Below, piece after piece: positions 53,820 through 61,814 of a DNA stretch of 64,000 nt; the stretch's first letter is position 1; each line of letters starts with the position of its first letter. The translations under genes were made by a program, and so were the position numbers. The stretch comes from Limnephilus marmoratus. Lineage: Eukaryota > Arthropoda > Insecta > Trichoptera > Limnephilidae. The notes beneath the pieces were generated by a model. It was not told the origin of the DNA. It worked only from the letters and a program-made list of their open reading frames with translations, and did not search any database. The DNA lies in NCBI GenBank assembly GCA_917880885.1, contig OU862928.1:10559721-10623720 (forward strand), read 5' to 3'.

Positions 53820-54811
53820 GGGAAAGCATTAAAATGTGCCCGCAGACCGAACCAATCTGCTGACCTATAGTGCCACACTTTTCTCTTCAGCCTCTCGTTT
53901 GGTGGTCTGAAGTTTACAAGGATTGATGTCGTCACCAGGCAGTGGTCGGACGATCCTAAAGGCGCTGTGACTTCAATCCTGTAACCGTGTGGCACAGTAG
54001 TTAAAAATAGGTTTAACAGATTGGAACGGTGAGTCTGGACATCAGGAACCCTTGTAGGCTCCTGAACCATTTGCTCCAATCCGTAGCAAAGGGCAAAGGA
54101 TTCCGCTTGGCGTCCAGCCGAGTCTGTTGATGCTGAGAACTTCAACCAAGGTTCGTTATGAACATTGAAGTCCCCCAGGACCACAAACTCTGCCGTAGGG
54201 TAGCGGGGCAAGAGGTCATCAATAGTGTCGCTTAAGTGTTTGAAGAGCTCGTACGTGTCTGATTCTCCAAGGTTCGGTGAGCGGTATAAAAACGCGTAGA
54301 ATCTTACCGTACTGGCAAGATTGAGGCGTACCCACATTACGTCGAATCTGGAGTTTTCCAAATTCAACAGTCGCACACAGTTGACGTCAGCTCGACTATA
54401 GAGACAGACACCTCCTTTAGTTCTGAACTTGCCTGCGAGGGTGAAGCCCGGGCAGTCCAGATAGAAGGCGTCTACAGGCTCAGCTATCTGTGTTTCAGAC
54501 AGGAAAAGTAGGTTGGGGCGTTGAGAAAAAAGATGGTGGTAGACAGAGTTTAAATTGGTGTGCAGGCCGCGAATGTTGGTGTAATTCACCAACAGTGTTG
54601 GCTTGCACCGGGGACGCCTACTCCTCACCGCTGAAATGACGTTAATTGTTGATGGTTGTATATTCATGATTTTATTTGTAGGGTTATTTAAGTGTGATAT
54701 AAGAGGAAGGAAGGTCTGGGAGGGAAAAGGTAAAGGGGTGGGTAGGATGCTGGGGTTCAGAGTTTCCAGGAGTGACGGACGTATGTATCCAACCCACCCA
54801 ATGCGGTGCAA
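53702..54811 (-). pseudogene. LINE A ORF2: endonuclease
   Basis: The frame shows APE-type endonuclease blocks: 'LLVNYTNIRGLHTNLNSVY', 'NLLFLSETQI' (Glu), 'YAFLYRSPN', 'EFVVLGDFNVHN' (Asp-x-Asn) and 'LGSSDHCLV' (Ser-Asp-His). The likely start is internal (MNIQPS...), since the first ~40 residues overlap 5'-UTR sequence shared with the short derivatives. A frameshift near 53819 joins it to the RT frame. No ORF1 recognised. Confidence 0.85.
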
Positions 54812-55225
54812 CTCTCACTTGGGAGAGTCCGGCTGGAGATGTCGCCCAATGCGCCCCAAACGCTACTGCTGGGTCCCCTCCGGTTACGAACCGGCACAAC
54901 AGCAGCGGCGGGGTTTTTGCACTCGTTGATGGGGTAGCCCACCCTCAGTCGTGAGCTTGAGGGTCGGGCCCCTGTACTGCCGAGCGGCCCGGACAGCGGT
55001 AACCGGTTGTAAAGGGTCTCCCTCAACCAGCATCTCCCAATCCGGCCCGCCACGCAGAAGGTGGGCCGACGCACCCGCCATCAAGACCTGGACAAACATT
55101 ACCCCAAGAACCCGGGCACCCCTGCTAAGTCACCAAACGTAGCGAACCACTTGGGGTGACCTGTGGCAGAGGTGTTGGTCATCCAATAAATGGTTCCCAG
55201 GGCGGCGGTACCCATACCCGCCTAC
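54680..55225 (-). other. LINE A 5' UTR
   Basis: Shared, with moderate divergence, with 9872-10126/13243-13340 and 22230-22590. Conserved phrases include TCACCCCAAGTGG, TTCGCTACGTTTGGTGACTT and GGGTACCGCCGCCC. Minus-strand frames such as 'GGPDWEMLVEGDPL' have a similar peptide in the 22-kb copy (RPDWERMVEGIPL), so a short coding role is possible, but DNA conservation alone explains it. Confidence 0.6.
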
Positions 55226-55379
55226 CAAATTGAATATTAATTGTAATGATTGGTAATTATTATTTTTTTATTTGTAATAAAAAATATTAAAATTTGTATT
55301 ACTTTCTTGGTTTTCATATTTGTTTATTTCAACTAAATATTATAAACATTAAAGAAAAATGAAACAATTCAACTTTGTA

Positions 55380-55460
55380 TAAACCACTTATATAATGCGC
55401 AAATCCGACCGGTTTCGGAACAAACGTTCCTTCTTCAGGGAAAGCTTATACTAATTTGAC
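55380..55460. repeat. short hairpin repeat
   Basis: 'CGACCGGTTTCGGAACAAAC' followed by GTTCCTTCTTCAGG contains a GGAAC/GTTCC hairpin. This phrase resembles a widespread insect dispersed-repeat motif. Borders not found. Confidence 0.3.
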
Positions 55461-55520
55461 AGTTTCGAACAATGTTTTAGAAACAGTTTATTTTTCTGTG
55501 TCGTTAAACATTATAGGGTC

Positions 55521-55840
55521 TTATTCGTAATCCAGGTATATGTCTGTTATTCTTGCTGTTGTTTGTGGTCTTATTCTTGTTGTTCTTCTTGTTATGGGGG
55601 TTCGACGTGTCGTGGTTCTACTGTATTTATTAGTTACGCTTCTAATAGTCTCTTTTAGCCATTCCCTCATTTTGAAGATGTTTGTGAAAGCCGTGTAGGT
55701 GTCGGCTCTGCAGGAAGTTCTGTCATCACTGAGGGGCCCGATGCTCACCACCCCGCGGAGATACCACCGGGTGTTGCCCTCCGTGTCCTGGGCAGGGAAG
55801 ACCAAGCCTCCACCGGCGTCTCCATTGCAAAGAGCTCTGC
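55521..55840 (-). CDS. serine protease homologue, last exon (catalytic Ser to Ala)
   Basis: After an acceptor (TTTTTCCCCAG, 55841-55842) the minus strand reads RALCNGDAGGGLVFPAQDTE, 'TRWYLRGVVSIGPLSDD' and 'SCRADTYTAFTNIFKMREWL', then an Arg/Thr-rich tail ending TDIYLDYE. This is the C-terminal third of a trypsin-fold domain: the active-site loop, the loop with the Cys pairing to the one before NGD, and the final helix. The motif is G-D-A-G-G: catalytic Ser is encoded as Ala (GCC). Such non-catalytic homologues act as cofactors in insect immune cascades. Exons with His and Asp are not visible in this window. The basic tail after the final helix is unusual. Confidence 0.75.
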
Positions 55841-56100
55841 CTGGGGAAAAATAAACAGCAAAAAATAATAATTATTAATTTAACGAAGCTAGCTACCAGG
55901 AGCACATTGAAATCGACAGGTACTGTCAGGTAACTTCCAATCCCGAGCAAGGTTTCACTGTTGACAGCCGAACTGATATTGACAGGGATTAATTGAGAAA
56001 TCGACATACGCTAGCAACACTGTATGTATTTGCAATGAATTACATTCCGAAACGTCAAACACAAAAATAATTATGTAAAAAAAGTTAATAGATTGACAAT
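55841..56100 (-). other. intron of the serine protease homologue gene
   Basis: Upstream of the acceptor on the minus strand. A 93-codon frame (55726-56007) crosses the border but shows no protease sequence. No further protease exon was found up to 64000. Confidence 0.4.
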
Positions 56101-56104
56101 GTTT

Positions 56105-56900
56105 GCCCTTTTGGCTTTTGCGGATGACAAAGGGAAGCTAAAAATATCAAAAATTATCATGACCGCCTTCTTTTCCAATCAGATATCGACTCATTCAATG
56201 ATTGGTGTAAAATTAATTACTTGGAACTAAATGTCGATATGTGCAAAAAATATGATCTCATTTGTTTCTTCAAAATTATCAACCCACATTACTACAACAA
56301 CATTATTTATTCACCCACATTACTACAACTCATCCCATTCAGTATTCCTTCCCATAGACTCAGAAATAAAAAAAAACTGCTCTTCCTCAATCAACACTCG
56401 ACTTATTATAGTTATAATTCACCACTCTCCAGAATGTGTAGAATGGTCAATTTACGTGAAGACCTTGATTTTTTTGTATACCTAAGCCTAAATGTTTTTT
56501 GTCGCTTACTAAACAATTGCAGATATTTTATATTTACTTTATATTTAGCAAAGTCTCGTCACTTCTATTGTCATTTTGGAACAATTTCATCGATAGCCCA
56601 TTTCTCTTGAGATGCTATGATTTATATGTACCAGACCACTACAGTCGAAGTCGACATCATGATTTATTTAAAGTACCGAACGGCAGAACAGACATCTTGG
56701 CAAAGCATAGCATGACGAGGGGAATGGTGCTGTGCAAACCATTTGGATCTATAAGTGACTCTTCTCTATTTGTCTTAAAACTATTATTGTCGAGTCACCT
56801 GCCTAAATGCTGATATGGTAACTAAATTGTACCGTTATTGGAATTATTCTGTTGTACAATAATAATAAAATAAAAATTAAAAAATAAATAAAAATAAAAT
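56105..56900 (+). mobile_element. decayed LINE fragment, internally deleted
   Basis: An RT block 'FADDKGKLKI' near 56113 is followed, shifted, by 'LLFQSDIDSFNDWC' and 'YLELNVDMCKKYDLICFFK', the region after the FADD motif. After a deletion the C-terminal block reads 'SPFLLRCYDLYVPDHYSRSR' and 'VPNGRTDILAKHSMTRGM'. An AATAAAAT-rich tail ends near 56900. Lineage not assigned. Confidence 0.65.
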
Positions 56901-58150
56901 GGAATAAATTATTTCTAGATATGTGCTTTCGATGAAAAACTTATTGCTTTTATTTTTATTTATTTTCTTATTAATTTCTAAATAAAAAGTTGTAAATTAT
57001 TAATTAATTTATTTATTTGAACGCCATTAAATGGCTTTTACAATCGGGTGATACCTGATACATGATACACAGTGGTACACAGGAGGGTAATTAAATAAAT
57101 AATAAACGTTCCCTAAGATGTAAATTTTAAATTTTAAAAATGTATAAATATGTAACTAAAATATAAGAACCTGTTGACAAGCCGATTCAATTGGCTTAGC
57201 AGGACTTGTTTGTTGATTATATTATGTTTTATCTATTATTTCAATAAAAAAATAAAAAAATTCTGTTTTCTTATGTTTATCTTTGTTTTGTCTTTGCTTT
57301 CATATACCATCCTTTTTCATACAATGTACATTTTCCCAAATTTCGTGTTGTTTTATTGTAAATTGGACGTAAATAAATGTTGAATTGAAATTATAACCTA
57401 ACCTAAACTTAAACGGGAGTTAATTAGTTAATGAGGTCTTTATTCACATTTTAACCATTTCGTTATTCGAAGATCGAATTGATTGCGCATTATTTCTATC
57501 GCATCTAAGACTTCTTTCACTTCTAAGAGCTTCGTTAGTCCCACTCCGTTCTTTAATAAGCCACTGATTTTGCATAACTAACGACGTTATAAAAAATATA
57601 AATTCTATGTAAAATACTTGTTATGTTATATGTTAAAATAAAAAAATCGTTTGAGTGGGGGTAGTGGGGATTATTTGTAGGTATTACCTAATCAGTCGCT
57701 AATTTCGTTAGCTCCAGTTTTTTGAAGAATCATACAAATAAATAGTGTCTAAATCGAATCAAATTTGCTACTGAAGTGCAGTGTTTTTCTCGGACTATCA
57801 CCCGGTGTGTTAGTCTCCCGGTATTCTACCGAGATATGCTCATAAAGTGACTTTTTACAAAAAAATTGACACACAATCTATCTAAGATTGTCACTTAGAA
57901 ATGTTTTGAGAATTCGCACTTAGTGTTTAACAAACTGAATTTTTTTGTGTATTATAAAACTCGGTGCAGAATTTATATCCTCGTGTGACTATTCTATCGA
58001 TACTCGGACGGGGAGTGCCTCAAAGGTGATATAAAAACTGAAACTTAACTGAAAAAAAAACTGAACTTTAATTGTCATCAAGTGAAATAAATAAAATATT
58101 AAACATCCGGAAAAAAATCTGGCAATTAGTGAATTCTTAACAAATTTGAA
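56901..58150. other. no gene seen
   Basis: AT-rich with many TAA/TTTATT runs. The only frames are hydrophobic and low-complexity. Probable old retroelement tails near 57000-57110 (GCCATTAAATGGC hairpin, 57021-57033). Confidence 0.4.
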
Positions 58151-59407
58151 TCTTCTTCTTAATATATAAAACAAAGTCGGGTTAGTTACACTATTTTTAA
58201 CTCGAGAACGGCTGGGCTGATTTTGATGATCTTTGATTTGTTGGATTTGTCTCCGCCCCGGAAAGGTTAATAACTATTAAAACATCACAAGAGTTAACGA
58301 AATAAATAGTTATAAAGAAAATTATTTTCCCCATACATTTTGTATGGAACGAATTCTCATATTTTGAAAGAGCTGCAGCAATATTGTCTTAGTATTGAAG
58401 TTTAAGTGAATTCCAATAATTCAAAAACGTCAAATGTCAATGCGATGATTGTTTTGCTCTTGTTTTTAAACATATAATGCTGCCTCTCTTTCTTGCACAC
58501 TAAATGTCAACAGTCGAAAATGAGACCAACGGCGAACGTATGTCTGCACAACTCTAGGAAAACAGCCACTTCTTTCCAAAACATTCAAGGCGCATTACAA
58601 CGTGGAGTATTGCAATTCGGTGAAGTCAATCAAATACATCTGCAAATTTGTCACAAAAGTCAGCTATATGGCGGTTTTTTGACGTTCAAACTACAAATAA
58701 AAAACTACGAATCACACGCTATCAAGTTGGTGAGCTACAATGATGCGATTTGACGTATATTCTCATTCCCCATTCATGAACGACATCTCATTGTTGTACA
58801 TTTGGCGGTGCATCTGGAGAATGGTCAACGAGTTTATTTATACGAAAACAGACTTTGTTTTTGATTGAAGACATGTATTACCTCATGTACGGCAGTTTGT
58901 TAGGCAAGTTAGGAATACCAACGCCAGATCGCGGAATGAACGACGCTTTCAATCAAGAATTGGAACGCGAATGTGAATATGATCAAGATGCATTGAACCA
59001 ATCAGTTCGAACGAATGTACCACTGTTGAACCCTCAACAGAAGGAAGTGTATGATACGTTAATGAAGGCAATTGATGATGAAAATGGTGACTTATTTTTC
59101 CTAGATGCGCCCGGTGAAACTGGGAAGATATCTAATGAAACAAAACGAAAAATGTCGTATATTACAAGGTGCTTCAATGAAGGGAATCGATCCAAGTGCA
59201 ACCCATCCAGCAAATCGTTTAACAGAAAGTAGTACAATAATGCCACGTGGATCTTTTCGATTCGCTTTAATAAAGCAAATGCCTTGCTGCCACGTAAATT
59301 ACATTTCTTAATTCATTTTAACTTAAATAAATTAAATTAATTCAGCTAAAAGATAACACAAACACTTATTTATTCTGAGGCGGTACGAAGTTAGCCGGGT
59401 CAGCTAG
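58151..59407 (+). mobile_element. Helitron, internally deleted
   Basis: The 5' end TCTTCTTCTTAATATATAAA and the 3' end GCCGGGTCAGCTAG are typical of insect Helitrons. The insertion sits between A (58150) and T (59408), the preferred AT target, without target duplication. Remnants of the Rep/helicase gene lie inside. Confidence 0.85.
58590..59232 (+). pseudogene. Helitron helicase remnants
   Basis: Frame-shifted pieces read 'YNVEYCNSVKSIKYICKFV' (about 58598-58655), then 'IEDMYYLMYGSLLGKLGIPT', 'RGMNDAFNQELEREC', 'PLLNPQQKEVYDTLMKAIDD' and 'LFFLDAPGETGK' (58855-59150). They match the region leading into the PIF1-type helicase domain of Helitron transposases. The Walker A reads DAPGETGKI where GGTGKT is normal, and the frame then leaves the helicase, so no activity is expected. 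Confidence 0.8.
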
Positions 59408-59523
59408 TTGTGAATAAAACAATAAAAGTAGTGTTTTAAGTTAAAAACAACAAAAATACACTAATACATTTCGTTGACAGTTGTTTAATATAGACATTAA
59501 TCTCGCTAACGCTCGACATTGAA

Positions 59524-59845
59524 TTGGCGTGGGTGCAAAGTGTTTGGCTCCAGTTTCTTCGGAGAAGGGTTCAATCCTCGAACAAACCAAAATCTTTTTA
59601 TTTTATTATAAAATATCTGTTCATAAATGGTGGTAAATACGTACACCAACTAAACCAAAAATCATTTAATGAGATACCCTACCAGTCAATAGAGGGCAGT
59701 AAATGCGTATTCGGAAAATTAATTAAAACTGCAAACAAGCGTAAGTACGGAGAGTTCTTACAGGAGTGCCGCTTGCCCACCAACAGGCGTAAATATACAT
59801 TAATCAAATCACCTCATCTGAACAATTTTATAGAACACAAACAAA
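59524..59845 (+). other. frame with a possible uS10-like motif; LINE D 5' region
   Basis: A frame running 59524-59877 contains 'FGKLIKTANKRKYGEF' and 'CRLPTNRRKYTLIKSPHLN'. The LPTxxxxYTxxxSPH spacing resembles ribosomal protein uS10. The segment directly precedes the LINE ORF1 start (59846), overlaps it, and may simply be 5'-UTR. A B-box-like GGGTTCAATCC lies at 59567. Treat as unproven. Confidence 0.2.
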
Positions 59846-60628
59846 ATGGACAAACACATGGAGTAATTTTTATTTAAACTTGACGAGAAACTAGAGAAAC
59901 AAGACAAAATAATAACTCATTCGGTAACTAGAAATGTGATGGAAGCGCTGAGAAGATGAAAACAATTATTGAGGAAAATAATATCCTTAAAAATAAAGTA
60001 TCAGAACTAGAACAAAAACTTAAAGCGGTAGATAGAGAAAAACGTAAAAATAATCTGGTGTTCTTTGGAATAGAAGAGAAGGGGAAATCTGAAGGAGACC
60101 TAGTAAACTACATCACGGACCTCATAGTAGACACGGGAGTATACTTGGACACTAAAGAAATTAGCAACGTGTATAGGATAGGGAAACAAAGCAAAAACCA
60201 AAATCGTCCAGTTATAGCCGCTATCACGACCCAATGGAAAAAAACACCTTATACTCAAGAACAAGACAAACCTCCCGTCAGGTATTAATGTGAAAGAAGA
60301 TTACTCGAAGGAAATCCTGGATAAACGAAAACAGCTACAACCTCAACTAGAAGATGAAAAAAAGAAGGAAAATATCGCTTACATAAAATATGACAAACTG
60401 ATAGTGTTAAAACCGAAGGAAAACATTAGCGAAAAGAGGAAAAGAGGAACTTCGGATTCTCCCAAGTCATCAACACAAAAGAAAGTAAATACAAACAAAA
60501 GAGTAAGCAATCCTCCACAACCTCTACCCAAAACTAGCACGAAAGAGATCACCAGACCTAACATACTGAACTATGTCGACCGGGCAAGTTCTGACTCCCA
60601 ACTAAATGCTGCAAAAACTAATAATTGA
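59846..60628 (+). pseudogene. RTE LINE D ORF1
   Basis: From ATG (59846) the frame reads MDKHME, a TAA, then FLFKLDEKLEKQDK. After a frameshift near 59955 it reads 'ENNILKNKVSELEQKLK' (coiled coil), 'KNNLVFFGIEEKGKSEGDLV' and 'ISNVYRIGKQS'. After another shift near 60240-60290 it reads 'KEDYSKEILDKRKQLQPQLE', a basic Ser/Pro-rich tail and a stop at 60628. Coiled coil plus an RRM-like nucleic-acid-binding fold is the ORF1 type found with insect RTE elements. It likely bound element RNA. Confidence 0.72.
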
Positions 60629-60764
60629 CTAGGAAAATCGGAAACAAACAATATTAATACCGACAAAAATTAACAATCAAAACCAATTAACAAAAAGTCT
60701 CCCAATTCGGCTGGTCCCCGCGGGAGTTATAGACCACCACCCTCTAACAACAAGAAGAAACAAA

Positions 60765-60820
60765 ATACTCAATATTGCAACTTTAAATACGAGAACCCTT
60801 AGAACCGAAGAAAGCCTACA
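60765..60820 (+). pseudogene. RTE LINE D ORF2, first codons
   Basis: Reads ILNIATLNTRTLRTEESL, the 'xxxATxNVRTL' start of the RTE endonuclease, up to the target duplication of LINE E. Continues at 61815. Confidence 0.75.
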
Positions 60821-61803
60821 TCATCATCATCATCATCATCTGTGGCTCTACAACCCAGGTCGGGTCTTGGCCTCCAGCAGAGCCTGCCTCCATGACTGTC
60901 GGTGTTGTGCTGCGTTGCGCCAGTTTCGGATGCCGATGGTGCTTGCATCCTTCACCACTCCATCCAGCCATCGAAGCTTTGGTCTTCCAACTCTTCTCCG
61001 ACCCCCAGGTGCACCATCCATAATTCGCTTTGGAATATCTCCTTCGCTCATTCTCTGGATATGTCCAGCCCACCTGAGTCTTCCAGTTTTGATTTCCTTG
61101 GAGATATTAGGGTCCTCGTAAAGATCGTATAGCTCCTGGTTGTATCTGATACGCCATTCTCCATTATCACAGACTGGGCCGTAAATCCTTCGCAGCACCT
61201 TCCTTTCAAAACTTTCTGGGGCTCCTTCATCACCCCTACTGATTGTCCAGCATTCCAAACCATACATAAGAACAGGTCGTATAAGGGTCTTGTAAAGCAG
61301 GACTTTAGTTCTTCTGGTAAGGTCGCGAGATTTCATATGCTTCTGTAGCCCAAAGTAGTATCCATTTGCAGCTACTATTCTTCTTTTGATTTCGCTGGAT
61401 ACATTGTTGTCATTTGTCACCTTAGTACCGAGATATACAAACTCGTTGACAGTTTCAAATGTATAATTATCTATCTGTATACTTGGTGGTTTCTGGCGTC
61501 CATGTACGGGCATATATTTTGTCTTCCCCTCGTTGATGACCAATCCCATGTTCCTTGCCGACGTAGCTAAGCTTTTAAACGCCGATTTTAGTTCATATTC
61601 TGAGCGTGCGATGATATCTATATCGTCAGCATAAGCAAGGAGCTGAACAGACTTGTTAAAAATATGGCCTATGGTTTGTATACCTGCATTTCGGATGGCC
61701 TTTTCCAGCGCTAAATTGAATAAAATGCAGGCAAGTGCATCTCCTTGTCTTAGTCCATTGAAGGTCTTTAGGGTGTCTGACAGATCCTGTTGTATTCTGA
61801 CTC
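60821..61803 (-). mobile_element. LINE E, 5'-truncated RTE inside LINE D
   Basis: Minus-strand RTE fragment flanked by an 11-bp duplication GAAAGCCTACA (60810-60820, 61804-61814). Its 3' end is an (ATG/TCA)n trinucleotide run (60821-60841), the tail type of RTE elements. 5' truncation occurs inside the RT domain. Confidence 0.92.
60848..61801 (-). CDS. RTE reverse transcriptase, C-terminal two-fifths
   Basis: One uninterrupted minus-strand frame from the truncation point reads 'GLRQGDALACILFNLALEKA', 'VQLLAYADDIDIIARSEYE' (catalytic YADD), 'NMGLVINEGKTKYM', 'EFVYLGTKVTNDN', 'PVLMYGLECW', 'GRLRWAGHIQRM' and 'GRRRVGRPKLRW' to TAG. These are the palm, thumb and conserved 3' region of RTE ORF2. 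The lack of stops suggests a recent insertion; without fingers and endonuclease it is not functional. Confidence 0.88.
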   Translation of the reverse strand, partial: VRIQQDLSDTLKTFNGLRQGDALACILFNLALEKAIRNAGIQTIGHIFNKSVQLLAYADDIDIIARSEYELKSAFKSLATSARNMGLVINEGKTKYMPVHGRQKPPSIQIDNYTFETVNEFVYLGTKVTNDNNVSSEIKRRIVAANGYYFGLQKHMKSRDLTRRTKVLLYKTLIRPVLMYGLECWTISRGDEGAPESFERKVLRRIYGPVCDNGEWRIRYNQELYDLYEDPNISKEIKTGRLRWAGHIQRMSEGDIPKRIMDGAPGGRRRVGRPKLRWLDGVVKDASTIGIRNWRNAAQHRQSWRQALLEAKTRPGL

Positions 61804-61814
61804 GAAAGCCTACA

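Larger units (their letters stand above)
43374..55225 (-). mobile_element. LINE A, 5' UTR to poly(A), with nested insertions
   Basis: On the minus strand the element runs from a 5' UTR starting near 55225 through endonuclease (53702-54811) and RT (52503-53819). It resumes after a plus-strand LINE at 50557-50448, resumes again after the Ty3/gypsy element at 43792, and ends in a poly(A) seen as T11 at 43374-43384. The junction peptides are continuous (LTLYKSQ / VRPTVEFGSHLWSGAPKYL; KRAVRLIDS / LTDGLQSLEHRRRVGML). It appears full-length apart from the insertions, frameshifts and stops. Confidence 0.85.
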
